Assembly: GCF_020524545.1 (NCBI RefSeq)
Contig: NZ_JAIVLG010000001.1
Span: 744,001 to 808,000 of the forward strand
Source: Microbacterium paraoxydans
Lineage (GTDB): Bacteria; Actinomycetota; Actinomycetes; Actinomycetales; Microbacteriaceae
Length of the DNA stretch: 64,000 nucleotides
Reading direction: 5' to 3'
Shown here: one piece after another, positions 52,988-62,667 of the stretch
Numbering within the stretch: position 1 is the first letter of the stretch
Layout: every line of letters begins with the position of its first letter
The notes under the pieces: generated by a model
What the model saw: only the letters and a program-made list of their open reading frames with translations
Told to the model about the DNA's origin: nothing
The model's database searches: none
Made by a program: the position numbers and the translations under genes

Positions 52988-54247
52988 TCAGGCTGCGTCG
53001 ATCGGATCGGGATCGGCAACCGGCGTCGCGGACACGATGTGCGAGATCGGCTTCCACACCAGCAGAAGCGTGAGCGCCGCGCCGCCGAATGCGAACCACC
53101 ACGGGGCGGTGAGGCCCCAGACCTGGGCGATCACACCGCCGATGGCCTGCCCGACGATCATGCCGCCGAAGACTCCGACCATGTTCACGGAGGCCACCCG
53201 CCCTTGGAGCTCGGCGGGGACCAGCCGCTGCCGGACGGTGGTGGAGATCGTCGCCCACACGAACCCGTACGCACCGAAGAAGAACATGATGACCAGTGCG
53301 ACCCAGCCGGTGGTGGTCAGCGCGAACGACAGGTGCATGAGCACTTCGAGTGAGAGCACGATGCGCATCAGCGTCGCGAAGGAGACATGCCGTTCGAGCC
53401 AACCGAAGCAGAGGGTCGCGAGGATCCCGCCCGCCGCTGAGGCCGTCGTGAGGGTGCCGTATCCGACGGCACCCATCTGCAGGTGTTCGGTCGCGTAGAG
53501 CACGAGCACACCCCAGGGGGCTGCCCACGTGATGTTGAAGACGAGGACGATCAGCACCAGCATCCGCACCGGCGGATTGCGCCACAGCCACCGCAGTCCC
53601 TCGGCGATGTCGGTGTGCACCGGCGAGTGCGCCTCGGCGGCCCGGGGTGGGACGGGGGTCCTCGCCATGCGGGAGATGAGCACGACCGCGAGTGCCACGC
53701 ACACCGCTTCGAGCAGGAACGGCCAGGCCATGCCCGCGGCGAACAGGAACGCGCCCAGCGGGGGACCGGCGAACTGATTCGCGACCAGGTAGCCGGCCTG
53801 CAGGCGGGCATTGCCGATGCCGAGGTCGGCGGGCTTCACGAGCATCGGCAGGAGTGTGCTCCCCGTCGTGTCGACGAACACCTCGGCGGTGCCGTAGAGG
53901 AAGGCGACGGCGAGCACGATCCAGATGTTCGCGACGCCCGTGACGAGGAACACGCACAGCGCGGCGAGGACCACCGCGCGCGCAGCGTTGGCGAGCATGA
54001 CCAGGCGACGACGGTCGAACCGGTCGGCGATCGCGCCTGCGTGCAGACCGAAGAGCAGCCACGGGAGGAACTGCAGGATCGCACCGGTCGCCACCAGCAG
54101 GGGCGATGACGTCATGGATGCGATCAGCAGGGGAGCGGCGGCGAGGGCCACTCCGTCACCGATGTTGCTGGTCCACGATGACGCGAGCAGCCAGCGGAAA
54201 TCCCGGCCCATGCGTCGTGGCGCGACGAGCTCTCCCAGTCTTGGCAC
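52988..54247 (-). CDS. MFS transporter
   Basis: 419-residue permease with 12 helices of the EntS-like/drug efflux group: WTSNIGDGVALAAAPLLIA in helix 1, GAIADRFDRRRLVMLANAARA (motif A) after helix 2, QAGYLVANQFAGPPLGAFLF in helix 5 and WATISTTVRQRLVPAELQGR in the second half. Substrate unknown. GTG start with TAGTCT six bases upstream, divergent from rsmA. It occupies the place between tatD and rsmA where many actinobacteria carry an rpf gene. Confidence 0.9.
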   Translation of the reverse strand: MPRLGELVAPRRMGRDFRWLLASSWTSNIGDGVALAAAPLLIASMTSSPLLVATGAILQFLPWLLFGLHAGAIADRFDRRRLVMLANAARAVVLAALCVFLVTGVANIWIVLAVAFLYGTAEVFVDTTGSTLLPMLVKPADLGIGNARLQAGYLVANQFAGPPLGAFLFAAGMAWPFLLEAVCVALAVVLISRMARTPVPPRAAEAHSPVHTDIAEGLRWLWRNPPVRMLVLIVLVFNITWAAPWGVLVLYATEHLQMGAVGYGTLTTASAAGGILATLCFGWLERHVSFATLMRIVLSLEVLMHLSFALTTTGWVALVIMFFFGAYGFVWATISTTVRQRLVPAELQGRVASVNMVGVFGGMIVGQAIGGVIAQVWGLTAPWWFAFGGAALTLLLVWKPISHIVSATPVADPDPIDAA

Positions 54248-54253
54248 CAGAGA

Positions 54254-54259
54254 AGACTA
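54254..54259 (-). promoter_or_regulatory. -10 element of the MFS gene
   Basis: TAGTCT (minus strand), six bases before GTG 54247. Confidence 0.55.
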
Positions 54260-54289
54260 CTGACGGCGGGGGACATCTGTCGCGTGGGG

Positions 54290-54295
54290 GACAAT
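54290..54295 (+). promoter_or_regulatory. -10 element of rsmA
   Basis: GACAAT six bases before ATG 54302; the first T of the hexamer is replaced by G. A GGGGGG run fills the gap to the start codon. Confidence 0.45.
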
Positions 54296-54301
54296 GGGGG
54301 G

Positions 54302-55195
54302 ATGACCGTCACCCTGCTCGGCGCCACCGAGATCCGCCGCCTCGCCGCTGAGCTCGACGTCACTCCGACGAAGAAGCTCGGCCAGAACTTCGTCACGGAC
54401 GCGAACACCGTCCGCAAGATCGTGCAGGCGGCGCGCGTACAGCCGGGTGAGCGCGTGGTCGAGGTCGGTCCTGGACTCGGCTCCCTCACGCTGGCGATCC
54501 TGGAGACCGGAGCTTCGGTCACCGCGGTCGAGATCGATCACCGCCTCGCCGCGCGCCTCGCCGAGACCGCCGCCGCACACGGTGTGGAGCCCGACCGGCT
54601 CACGGTCGTCGACGCCGACGCCCTGCGCATCACCGAACTGCCCGGCGAGCCGACCGTGCTGGTCGCGAACCTCCCGTACAACGTGTCGGTGCCGGTGCTG
54701 CTGCACTTCCTCGAGAGCTTCCCCTACCTGCAGCGCGGCGTGGTCATGGTGCAGGCCGAGGTCGCCGAGAGGCTCGCCGCCGAACCGGGCTCGAAGATCT
54801 ACGGGTCGCCCAGCGTCAAGGCCGCCTGGTACGGCGAGTGGAAGCTCTCCGGCACCGTCTCCCGCCAGGTGTTCTGGCCGGTGCCGAACGTCGACAGCCT
54901 GCTCGTCGGCTTCGACCGTTCCGACGGGGAACGGGGGACCGAGGAGGAGCGTCGTCGCACGTTCGAGATCGTCGATGCGGCCTTCAACCAGCGTCGCAAG
55001 ATGCTCCGCCAGGCGCTGTCGGGGATCTTCGGCAGCTCCGCCGCCGCGTCCGAGGTGTTGCTCGCCGCCGGCGTCGCGCCGACGGCGCGGGGCGAGGACC
55101 TCACGGTCGACGACTACCACCGGATCGCGCAGCACGCGGCCGTGTCCGAGGTTCTCGACGACGACGTCGCCTCACCCAGTAATCTGGCACCGTGA
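54302..55195 (+). CDS. rsmA: 16S rRNA dimethyladenosine transferase
   Basis: 297-residue KsgA-type SAM methyltransferase that dimethylates A1518 and A1519 in helix 45. KKLGQNFVTD, the SAM loop VEVGPGLGSLT, VEIDHRLA, and the catalytic NLPYNVSVPVL motif IV. The C-terminal helical domain (NQRRKMLRQALS) is intact. Its stop overlaps the GTG start of an aldo/keto reductase inserted between rsmA and ispE. Confidence 0.96.
   Translation: MTVTLLGATEIRRLAAELDVTPTKKLGQNFVTDANTVRKIVQAARVQPGERVVEVGPGLGSLTLAILETGASVTAVEIDHRLAARLAETAAAHGVEPDRLTVVDADALRITELPGEPTVLVANLPYNVSVPVLLHFLESFPYLQRGVVMVQAEVAERLAAEPGSKIYGSPSVKAAWYGEWKLSGTVSRQVFWPVPNVDSLLVGFDRSDGERGTEEERRRTFEIVDAAFNQRRKMLRQALSGIFGSSAAASEVLLAAGVAPTARGEDLTVDDYHRIAQHAAVSEVLDDDVASPSNLAP
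55180..55185 (+). promoter_or_regulatory. Internal -10 element inside the end of rsmA
   Basis: TAATCT, six bases before GTG 55192 and within the last codons of rsmA, so the aldo/keto reductase can have its own leaderless transcript besides read-through. Confidence 0.55.
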
Positions 55196-56259
55196 CCGAC
55201 TCCCCCCGCTTCCGCCCCGATGTCCCCGAGCTGCACCGTCCGTATGCGGCGGATGAGAGCCGCTATCAGCAGTTCGCCTACCGTCAGGTCGGCACGTCCG
55301 GCCTGTATCTGCCCCCGATCTCGCTCGGGCTGTGGTGGAACTTCGGCGACAACATCCCGCTCGACAACCAACGCGCCCTGTTGCGCCACGCCTTCGACCG
55401 CGGCATCACGCACTTCGATCTGGCGAACAACTACGGCCCGCCCTACGGCTCAGCCGAGAAGAACTTCGGTCGCATCTTCGCGGAGGACTTCCGGCCGTAC
55501 CGCGACGAGCTGATCATCTCGTCGAAGGCCGGGTGGGACATGTGGCCCGGCCCGTACGGCGATTTCGCGAGCCGCAAGTACATCCTCGCCAGCGCCGAGC
55601 AGTCGCTGACCCGCATGGGCCTCGACTACGTCGACATCTTCTACTCGCACCGGGTCGACCCGGTCACCCCGATCGCCGAGACGATCGGCGCGCTCGACAC
55701 GCTCGTGCGCCAGGGCAAGGCCCTCTACGTGGGCATCTCGTCGTACAGCGCCGAGCGCACGGCCGAGGCCGTCGCGGTCGCGAAGGACCTCGGCACCCCC
55801 CTGGTCATCCACCAGCCCGCGTACTCGATCCTCAACCGCTGGGTGGAGGACGGCCTGACCGACACCCTGGAGCAGTCGGGCCTGGGCGCGATCGCCTTCA
55901 CTCCTCTGGCGCAGGGGCTGTTGACCGACAAGTACCTCGATGACGGGACGGCGGAGCGTGCGCAGAAGCGCGGCTCGCTGCCGGAGGGTCGGCTCACCGA
56001 CGAGGCGGTGCAGACGCTGCGGGCGCTGAACGAGGTCGCGAAGGGGCGTGGTCAGTCGCTCGCCCAGCTCGCACTGCAGTGGACGCTGCGCAGCCCGGTC
56101 GTGGCTTCGGCGCTGATCGGCGCCTCGCGTCCCGAACAGCTCGACGAGAACATCGCCGCCGTGAACGGTCCCGCCTTCCAGGGCGAGGAGCTCGCCCGCA
56201 TCGATGAGCTGGCCGGGGCGATCGACGTGAACCTGTGGGCGAAGTCCTCGGAGCTGTGA
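55192..56259 (+). CDS. Aldo/keto reductase (YghZ / L-glyceraldehyde 3-phosphate reductase type)
   Basis: 355-residue AKR14-like enzyme. Tetrad in FDLANNYGPPYGSAE (Asp, Tyr), ISSKAGW (Lys) and FYSHRVD (His). The WNFGDN segment near the N-terminus, RKYILASAEQSLTRMGLDYV and SALIGASRPEQLDENI fit the YghZ/Kv-beta-like group, which reduces methylglyoxal and L-glyceraldehyde 3-phosphate. GTG start in a GTGA overlap with rsmA; seven bases ahead of ispE. Its placement splits the usual rsmA-ispE pair. Confidence 0.94.
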   Translation: MTDSPRFRPDVPELHRPYAADESRYQQFAYRQVGTSGLYLPPISLGLWWNFGDNIPLDNQRALLRHAFDRGITHFDLANNYGPPYGSAEKNFGRIFAEDFRPYRDELIISSKAGWDMWPGPYGDFASRKYILASAEQSLTRMGLDYVDIFYSHRVDPVTPIAETIGALDTLVRQGKALYVGISSYSAERTAEAVAVAKDLGTPLVIHQPAYSILNRWVEDGLTDTLEQSGLGAIAFTPLAQGLLTDKYLDDGTAERAQKRGSLPEGRLTDEAVQTLRALNEVAKGRGQSLAQLALQWTLRSPVVASALIGASRPEQLDENIAAVNGPAFQGEELARIDELAGAIDVNLWAKSSEL

Positions 56260-56266
56260 TCGCATC

Positions 56267-57199
56267 ATGAGCCTCGCCGCGTCCACCGACTCCGTGCACG
56301 TGCGCGCTCCGGGCAAGATCAACGTCTTCCTCGGGGTCGGCGGCCGGCATGACGACGGGTATCACGCGCTGGCGACGGTCTTCCAAGCGGTGTCCCTCTA
56401 CGAAGACGTCATCGCGCGCCCTGCCGACGACTTCTCGGTCACGGTCTCGGGGGTGGAGGATGTCGACTCGGTTCCACTGGACGACCGCAACCTCGCCATG
56501 CGCGCGGCCAAGCTGCTCGCCCTCGCGGTCGACCACCGGGGCGGTGTCGCGCTCGAGATCCGCAAGAGCGTCCCCGTGGCGGGGGGCATGGGCGGCGGAT
56601 CCGCGGATGCTGCCGCCGCCCTGGTCGCATGCGACGCGCTGTGGGGGACGGGGCTGTCGCAGGCTCGCCTGCACGACCTCGCCGCCCGCCTCGGCGCCGA
56701 CGTGCCCTTCGCGCTGCACGGCGGGACGGCGGTCGGAACCGGTCGCGGCGATCAGTTGAACCCCGCGCTCGCGCGTGGGCGCTTCGATTGGATCCTGGTG
56801 CCCAGCGAGCAGGGGCTTTCGACGCCCGTGGTCTACGAGCGCCTCGACCTGCTGCGGGAGGAGCAGGGCGCGCTCGCCGACGATCCGCCGCTGTCACTCG
56901 ACGTCCCGATCCCGGTCTTGCAGGCGCTTCGGTCGGGTGATCCCGCGCAGCTCGCCCCGGCACTCGAGAACGACCTGCAGGTCGCGGCCCTGACCGAGCG
57001 TCCCGATCTCGCCGAGACGATCGTCCAGGGGGTCGCTGCCGGTGCGCTGCAGGGCATCGTGTCCGGCTCCGGACCCACAGTGGCGCTCCTGTGTCCCGAT
57101 CCCGAGACGGCACAGGGGGTGCAATCCGCTCTGCGGGCATCCGGATTCGATCCCCTGCACGTGCACGGCCCGGTTCCCGGCGCACGGATCATCGGCTGA
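56267..57199 (+). CDS. ispE: 4-diphosphocytidyl-2-C-methyl-D-erythritol kinase
   Basis: 310-residue GHMP kinase of the non-mevalonate isoprenoid pathway. APGKINVFLGVGGRHDDGYH at the N-terminus holds the substrate-binding Lys; PVAGGMGGGSADAAAAL is the ATP loop; IVSGSGPTVALL the third GHMP motif. Phosphorylates the 2-hydroxyl of CDP-methylerythritol in the cytoplasm. End of the metG-ispE block. Confidence 0.97.
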   Translation: MSLAASTDSVHVRAPGKINVFLGVGGRHDDGYHALATVFQAVSLYEDVIARPADDFSVTVSGVEDVDSVPLDDRNLAMRAAKLLALAVDHRGGVALEIRKSVPVAGGMGGGSADAAAALVACDALWGTGLSQARLHDLAARLGADVPFALHGGTAVGTGRGDQLNPALARGRFDWILVPSEQGLSTPVVYERLDLLREEQGALADDPPLSLDVPIPVLQALRSGDPAQLAPALENDLQVAALTERPDLAETIVQGVAAGALQGIVSGSGPTVALLCPDPETAQGVQSALRASGFDPLHVHGPVPGARIIG

Positions 57200-57271
57200 C
57201 GAGGCTCCCGCGCACAACCCGCCACGCGCGGCGACCGCGCTCGAAAAGGTGCGTGCGTGCGTCCTGACAGA

Positions 57272-57302
57272 CATAATGAAGTGACGATGTGACCGTGCAC
57301 AC
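57272..57302 (+). promoter_or_regulatory. lacI-type gene promoter with operator-like palindrome
   Basis: CATAAT (57272-57277) as -10, then ATGTGACCGTGCACAC (57287-57302), which matches the better operator at 58410 in most positions. Its place at the transcription start suggests autoregulation. Confidence 0.45.
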
Positions 57303-57317
57303 GCGAGGAGGCACCCG

Positions 57318-58331
57318 ATGTCCAGCGCCTCCGAGCGCGCGCGGCAGCCGAGCATCCGCGATGTCGCTCGCCTGGCCGGGGTCTCTCACCAGACGGTATC
57401 CCGGGTCTTGAACGACCATCCGAGCATCCGCCCGGAGACGAAGGCGAAGGTGCTCGACGCGATCTCCGTGCTCGACTATCGCCCGAACCTCGCTGCCCGC
57501 GCACTGGTGACCAGCAAGTCGAACGTGCTCGGCATCCTCTCCGCGACGATCGGGGAGTTCGGGCCGACCTCGTCGATCGCCGGTATCGAGGACGCGGCGC
57601 GCGAGGAGGGATACGCGGTCTCCACCCTCAACCTTCCGGAGACCACGCCGGAGGCGATCGGCAACGCGGTGCGCCAGCTCGCCCGCGAACAGGTGGACGG
57701 GATCGTGGTGCTCGCCCCGCAGGTGCGCGTGTTCCATGTCCTTCGGGGAATGTCCGTCGACATGCCGTTCGTGACGCTGCAGACCGCATCGGGCTCCGAC
57801 GGAGTGAGCCTCTCGGCCGACCAGGTGGCGGGAGCCAGAGCGGCCACGGAGCATCTGATCTCCCTCGGTCACAGCGACATCCTGCACCTCGCAGGTCCAC
57901 AGGACTGGATCGAGGCGGAGTCGCGGATGCGGGGCTACCTCGATGGGCTGCGCGAGGCGGACCTGCCGACGTTTCCCCCGATCCGCGGGGATTGGACCGC
58001 CGACTTCGGGTACTTCGCGGGCAAGGAGCTGTCGCGGCGCCGCGACTTCACGGCGGTGTTCGCCGCGAACGACCTCATGGCGATCGGCCTCATGCACGGT
58101 TTCCGCGACTCCGGCCTCCGCGTGCCGCACGATGTGAGCGTGATCGGATTCGACGATATCCCGGTCGCCGCACACGTGGCTCCCACGTTGAGCACGGTGC
58201 ACCAGGACTTCCCCGAGCTGGGGCGGCGCGCCGTGCGGATCCTCCTCGCGCAGATCCGGGGCGAGGACGTCCCGGTCTTCGGTCCGCTGCAGACGGTCCT
58301 GCGCGCGCGCGAATCCGCCGCGACGAGATAG
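57318..58331 (+). CDS. LacI family transcriptional regulator
   Basis: 337 residues. N-terminal HTH SIRDVARLAGVSHQTVSRVL, hinge helix PNLAARALVTSKS, then a periplasmic-binding-protein-like effector domain (GILSATIGEFGPTSSIAGIE, FAANDLMAIGLMHGF, VIGFDDIPVAAHVAPTLST). GAGGAGG seven bases before the ATG. It precedes a monosaccharide ABC importer, and operator-like palindromes lie before both units, so it very likely represses the importer until a sugar binds. Confidence 0.94.
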   Translation: MSSASERARQPSIRDVARLAGVSHQTVSRVLNDHPSIRPETKAKVLDAISVLDYRPNLAARALVTSKSNVLGILSATIGEFGPTSSIAGIEDAAREEGYAVSTLNLPETTPEAIGNAVRQLAREQVDGIVVLAPQVRVFHVLRGMSVDMPFVTLQTASGSDGVSLSADQVAGARAATEHLISLGHSDILHLAGPQDWIEAESRMRGYLDGLREADLPTFPPIRGDWTADFGYFAGKELSRRRDFTAVFAANDLMAIGLMHGFRDSGLRVPHDVSVIGFDDIPVAAHVAPTLSTVHQDFPELGRRAVRILLAQIRGEDVPVFGPLQTVLRARESAATR

Positions 58332-58352
58332 CGCACCGCGTCACGGTCGCGA

Positions 58353-58364
58353 CACGAATTCGTG
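58353..58364. promoter_or_regulatory. Perfect 12-bp palindrome upstream of the importer promoter
   Basis: CACGAATTCGTG, ending eight bases before the -35 TTGACA. Possible second regulator site; function unknown. Confidence 0.4.
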
Positions 58365-58372
58365 GCGCGGAC

Positions 58373-58425
58373 TTGACAGCGCTTCCTCGTGAGTGGACGA
58401 TGTAACTCAATGTGAACGGTCACAT
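58373..58425 (+). promoter_or_regulatory. Promoter and LacI operator of the monosaccharide importer
   Basis: TTGACA (58373-58378), 17-base spacer, GACGAT (58396-58401), then ATGTGAACGGTCACAT (58410-58425), a 16-bp palindrome with one mismatched pair centred on CG, as LacI-type operators are. It covers the expected transcription start. Confidence 0.65.
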
Positions 58426-58456
58426 CGAAGGTGACCGCACGTCGCAAGGAAGATCC

Positions 58457-60025
58457 GTGAGCACCACAGCAACGTTGCCTACCGTGTCAGGCCCCATCTT
58501 GGAGATGCGCAACATCACCAAGGAGTTCCCGGGCGTCAAGGCGCTCGCCGATGTCTCGATCACCGTCCGCGCCGGCGAGATCCACGCCATCTGCGGCGAG
58601 AACGGCGCGGGAAAGTCGACCCTGATGAAGGTCCTCTCGGGGGTGTACCCCTATGGGACCTACGACGGGGAGATCCTGCTCTACGGTCAGGAGCAGAGGT
58701 TCAAGGACATCGTCGCCAGCGAGCAGGCCGGCATCGCGATCATCCACCAGGAGCTCGCCCTGATCCCCGAGCTGTCGGTCACCGAGAACATCTTCCTCGG
58801 CAACGAGATCCAGCACGCTGGACGCATCGACTGGCAGGCCCAGAAGGAGCGCACGATCGAGTTGCTCGCTCGGGTCGGGCTGAACGAGGATCCGGATGCG
58901 CAGATCAAGACGCTCGGTGTCGGCAAGCAGCAGCTGATCGAGATCGCGAAGGCGCTCAACAAGGACGTGAAGCTGCTGATCCTCGACGAGCCGACCGCTG
59001 CCCTGAACGAGAACGACTCGCAGCATCTGCTCGACCTGATCCTCGGGCTCAAGGCCAAGGGCATCGCGTCGATCATGATCAGCCACAAACTCAACGAGAT
59101 CGAGCAGATCGCCGACGAGATCACGATCATCCGCGACGGGCGCACCGTCGAGACCCTCGACATCTCCCGCGGGGAGATCAACGAGGACCGCATCATCCGC
59201 GGCATGGTGGGCCGCTCGTTGGAGAGCCGCTACCCGGACCGCGAGCCCGAGATCGGCGAGGTGTTCTTCGAGGTCAAGGACTGGTGGGTGCAGCACCCGA
59301 CCGTCCCGGAGCGCATGGTCGTGAAGGGCTCGAACATCACCGTACGACGCGGCGAGGTCGTCGGCATCGCGGGGCTCATGGGCGCAGGCCGCACGGAGTT
59401 CGCGATGAGCATCTTCGGCCGCTCCTACGGCACGTTCCTCTCCGGCACGCTCATCAAGGACGGCCAGGAGGTCGCGCTCCCCGATGTGGCGGCGGCGATC
59501 AAGCACGGCCTCGCCTACGTGAGCGAGGACCGCAAGGTGCTGGGGCTCAACCTGCTCGACACGATCAAGCGGTCGGTCGTCGCCGCGAAGCTCTCCAAGA
59601 TCGCCAAGCGGGGCGTCGTCGATGCCCGCGCCGAGTTCGCTGTGGCCGAGGACTATCGCAAGGCGCTGCGCATCAAGACCCCCTCGGTCGAAGAGGGCGT
59701 CGGCAAGCTCTCGGGTGGCAATCAGCAGAAGGTCGTCCTGGCGAAGTGGATGTTCACCGACCCCGACCTGCTGATCCTCGACGAGCCCACGCGAGGTATC
59801 GACGTCGGCGCGAAGTACGAGATCTACGCGATCATCAACGAGCTCGCGGCGCAGGGCAAGGGCGTCATCGTCATCTCCAGCGAGCTTCCCGAGCTGCTCG
59901 GCATCTCCGACCGCATCTACACCGTCTTCGAAGGTCGGGTCACCGACTGTATCCCGGCCGATCAGGCGACACCTGAGGACCTCATGCGCAGCATGACCTC
60001 CGCGACCCAGAAAGCATCCGCATGA
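58457..60025 (+). CDS. mmsA: Multiple monosaccharide ABC transporter, ATP-binding protein
   Basis: 522-residue fused double ABC ATPase of the XylG/RbsA/GguA class. First half: Walker [10 protein letters not shown], signature [15 protein letters not shown], Walker [16 protein letters not shown]. Second half: degenerate Walker [13 protein letters not shown], signature [14 protein letters not shown] and Walker [17 protein letters not shown]. The [19 protein letters not shown] insert is typical of MmsA/GguA. GTG 58457 has AAGGA six to seven bases upstream. Overlaps the permease start (ATGA). Confidence 0.95.
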   Translation: MSTTATLPTVSGPILEMRNITKEFPGVKALADVSITVRAGEIHAICGENGAGKSTLMKVLSGVYPYGTYDGEILLYGQEQRFKDIVASEQAGIAIIHQELALIPELSVTENIFLGNEIQHAGRIDWQAQKERTIELLARVGLNEDPDAQIKTLGVGKQQLIEIAKALNKDVKLLILDEPTAALNENDSQHLLDLILGLKAKGIASIMISHKLNEIEQIADEITIIRDGRTVETLDISRGEINEDRIIRGMVGRSLESRYPDREPEIGEVFFEVKDWWVQHPTVPERMVVKGSNITVRRGEVVGIAGLMGAGRTEFAMSIFGRSYGTFLSGTLIKDGQEVALPDVAAAIKHGLAYVSEDRKVLGLNLLDTIKRSVVAAKLSKIAKRGVVDARAEFAVAEDYRKALRIKTPSVEEGVGKLSGGNQQKVVLAKWMFTDPDLLILDEPTRGIDVGAKYEIYAIINELAAQGKGVIVISSELPELLGISDRIYTVFEGRVTDCIPADQATPEDLMRSMTSATQKASA

Positions 60026-61392
60026 CCACCGACACCACCGCAACGAAGCGCGGCTTCCATTTCAAGGACATCACGAAGATGTTCGGGGGAGGGCAGTCGA
60101 CGCTCCGCCAGTTCGGCATCCTCGGCAGCCTCGTCGTGATCCTGGTCGTCTTCCAGGTGCTGACCTGGATCGTCAAGGGGACGGGGCTCACCCTCTCGTC
60201 GGGCAACCTGATCAACGTCGTGAATCAGTACTCGTACATCCTGATCCTCGCGATCGGAATGGTGATGGTCATCATCATGGGCCACATCGACCTCTCGGTC
60301 GGGTCCGTCGCCGCTTTCACCGGCATCGTGGTGGCGAAGGCCATGGCCGACTGGAACCTTCCCTGGCCGCTCGGCATCCTCCTCGGTCTCGGGGTCGGCG
60401 TGCTGGTCGGTGCCTGGCAGGGCTTCTGGGTCGCGTACGTCGGGGTGCCGGCGTTCATCGTGACCCTGGCGGGCATGCTGTTCTTCCGCGGTGCGAACCA
60501 GTGGGTCGGTGACTCGCAGTCCGTTCCCGTACCGCAGGGCTTCAAGGTGATCGGCGCCGGCTATCTCCCCGAACTGTCGTTCATCCCCGTGCCCTTCAAC
60601 GTCTTCACGATGCTGCTGGCGCTCATCGGCGTCGCGTGGATCGTGTTCTGGGAGATCCGAACGCGTCGCATCCAGCACAAGATGGGTGCCGAGACCGCCC
60701 CCCTCTGGGTGAGCGTCACGAAGGTCGTGCTGATCTCGGCCGTGATCCTCATCGCCGGCTGGCTGTTCGCCACCGGGCGTGAGGGAACGAGCTTCCCGAT
60801 CTCCGGCGTCATCCTGCTCGCGCTCGTCATCCTCTACTCCTTCATCACCAACAACACCGTCTTCGGTCGTCACATCTACGCGGTCGGCGGCAACCGTCAG
60901 GCCGCGCGGCTGTCGGGTGTGAAGGACCGCTGGGTCGACTTCTTCGTGATGATGAACATGTCGGTGCTCGCGTCGCTGGCCGGCATGATCTACGTCGCCA
61001 GGGCTACCGCCTCGGGCCCGCAGGACGGCAACGGCTGGGAGCTGGATGCGATCGCCTCCGTCTTCATCGGTGGTGCGGCCGTCTCGGGCGGCATCGGAAC
61101 CGTGATTGGGTCGATCATCGGTGGTCTCGTGATGGCGTTCCTGAACAACGGTCTCGCTCTGCTGGGCGCCGGCGCCGACGTGGTGTCCATGATCAAGGGT
61201 CTCGTGCTCCTGTTCGCCGTCGGCGTCGATGTGTGGAACAAGCAGCAGGGTCGCCCGTCGATCATCGGCTTCCTGACGCGTCGCTTCGGGCGCAAGCAGG
61301 ACCCGGCCACCGACACGTTCGATCCGACCAAGACGAACTATCCCACCAGCCAGAAGTACGAAGCCCCCGCCGTCGACGAGACGCGCGGTTAG
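60022..61392 (+). CDS. mmsB: Multiple monosaccharide ABC transporter, permease
   Basis: 456-residue membrane permease of the CUT2 (GguB/XylH) class with about ten helices. Family landmarks [55 protein letters not shown] and [20 protein letters not shown]. An insertion with its own hydrophobic helices around residues 190-260 is characteristic of GguB-type permeases. Works with the upstream ATPase and the downstream binding lipoprotein. Confidence 0.95.
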   Translation: MTTDTTATKRGFHFKDITKMFGGGQSTLRQFGILGSLVVILVVFQVLTWIVKGTGLTLSSGNLINVVNQYSYILILAIGMVMVIIMGHIDLSVGSVAAFTGIVVAKAMADWNLPWPLGILLGLGVGVLVGAWQGFWVAYVGVPAFIVTLAGMLFFRGANQWVGDSQSVPVPQGFKVIGAGYLPELSFIPVPFNVFTMLLALIGVAWIVFWEIRTRRIQHKMGAETAPLWVSVTKVVLISAVILIAGWLFATGREGTSFPISGVILLALVILYSFITNNTVFGRHIYAVGGNRQAARLSGVKDRWVDFFVMMNMSVLASLAGMIYVARATASGPQDGNGWELDAIASVFIGGAAVSGGIGTVIGSIIGGLVMAFLNNGLALLGAGADVVSMIKGLVLLFAVGVDVWNKQQGRPSIIGFLTRRFGRKQDPATDTFDPTKTNYPTSQKYEAPAVDETRG

Positions 61393-61454
61393 GAGAGGCC
61401 GAGCCGCACAGCGCACGTGCGACGAGACCTTCACACACCAGAGAAAGAGATCAC

Positions 61455-62570
61455 ATGAAGAAGATTCTTCTGTCGGCGACAGCGCTTGTCGTCGCGGGCG
61501 CCTTCGCCCTTACCGGCTGCTCCTCGGAGCGCGGCGGTGGCAGCGACTCGGGATCGGGGGACGAGGCCAAGGGCTTCGCCGCCGACGCCACGATCGGTGT
61601 CGCTCTTCCCGACAAGACCTCGGAGAACTGGGTCCTCGCCGGTCAGCTGTTCACGGACGGTCTCGAGGAGGCCGGTTTCAAGGCGGACGTGCAGTACGCG
61701 CCCGCCAGCAACACGGTCGCCGAGCAGCAGAACCAGATCCAGGCGATGGTCACCGGCGGAGCCAAGGTCATCATCATCGGCGCGAAGGACGGCAAGCAGC
61801 TGTCGACGCAGGTCGAGGCGGCCCGCGACGCGGGTGTCACCGTCATCGCGTACGACCGTCTGATCGAGAACACGGAGGCCGTCGACTACTACGTCGCCTT
61901 CGACAACTTCAAGGTCGGTCAGCTGCAGGGGCAGGCACTCCTCGACGGTCTCGCCGAGCGTGCGGGCCACGAGGCTCCGTACAACATCGAGCTGTTCTCG
62001 GGTTCGCCCGACGACGCGAACTCGGCGGTGTTCTTCAACGGCGCGATGGAGGTCCTCCAGCCGAAGATCGACGACGGGACGCTGAACGTCGTGTCGGGCC
62101 AGACCGAGATCGCGCAGACCGCGACCGAGGGGTGGAAGCCGGAGAACGCGCAGCGCCGTATGGACTCGCTGCTCACTTCGTCGTACGGCTCCGAGACCCT
62201 CGACGGCGTCCTCTCCCCGAACGACACGCTCGCCCGCGCCATCATCACCTCGGTGCAGCAGGCCGGAAAGCCGGTCCCCGTGGTCACGGGTCAGGACTCC
62301 GAGGTCGAGTCGGTCAAGTCGATCATGGAGGGCATCCAGTACTCCACGATCAACAAGGACACCACGCTCCTCGTCGAGCAGTCGATCAAGATGGTCGGCC
62401 AGCTCCAGAAGGGCGAAGAGGTCGACGTCAACGACACCGAGCAGTACGACAACGGCGTGAAGGTGGTCCCGGCCTACCTGCTCGACCCGGTCATCGTGAC
62501 CAAGGAGAACGCGGCAGAGGCATACGCCAACGTCCCGAGCCTCCTGGAGATCGTGAAGTCGTACCAGTAA
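61455..62570 (+). CDS. chvE: Multiple monosaccharide-binding lipoprotein (ChvE-like)
   Basis: 371-residue solute-binding protein of the CUT2 type. Signal with lipobox ALTGC and Cys22, Gly/Ser linker, then GVALPDKTSENWVLAGQLF, QIQAMVTGGAKVIIIGAKDG, VIAYDRLIENTEAVDYYVAF and VTGQDSEVESVKSIMEGIQY, all close to ChvE/GguS-type proteins binding xylose, glucose, galactose or arabinose. GAGAAAGAGA precedes the ATG. The open frame starts far upstream in the permease, but those residues are read-through. Last gene before a strong terminator. Confidence 0.94.
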   Translation: MKKILLSATALVVAGAFALTGCSSERGGGSDSGSGDEAKGFAADATIGVALPDKTSENWVLAGQLFTDGLEEAGFKADVQYAPASNTVAEQQNQIQAMVTGGAKVIIIGAKDGKQLSTQVEAARDAGVTVIAYDRLIENTEAVDYYVAFDNFKVGQLQGQALLDGLAERAGHEAPYNIELFSGSPDDANSAVFFNGAMEVLQPKIDDGTLNVVSGQTEIAQTATEGWKPENAQRRMDSLLTSSYGSETLDGVLSPNDTLARAIITSVQQAGKPVPVVTGQDSEVESVKSIMEGIQYSTINKDTTLLVEQSIKMVGQLQKGEEVDVNDTEQYDNGVKVVPAYLLDPVIVTKENAAEAYANVPSLLEIVKSYQ

Positions 62571-62596
62571 CTCGCACGGCACACATCCTCACGGAT

Positions 62597-62638
62597 ACGA
62601 CGAACCGTCCGGGCCCTCGGGTCCGGGCGGTTCGTCGT
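62597..62638 (+). terminator. Terminator of the monosaccharide importer operon
   Basis: ACGACGAACCGTCCGGGC pairs with GTCCGGGCGGTTCGTCGT: an 18-bp stem with two G-U pairs and a small loop (62615-62620), 26 bases after the stop codon, followed by TC. Confidence 0.85.
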
Positions 62639-62667
62639 TCAACCGGTGCACATGCCCGGGACGCGCC

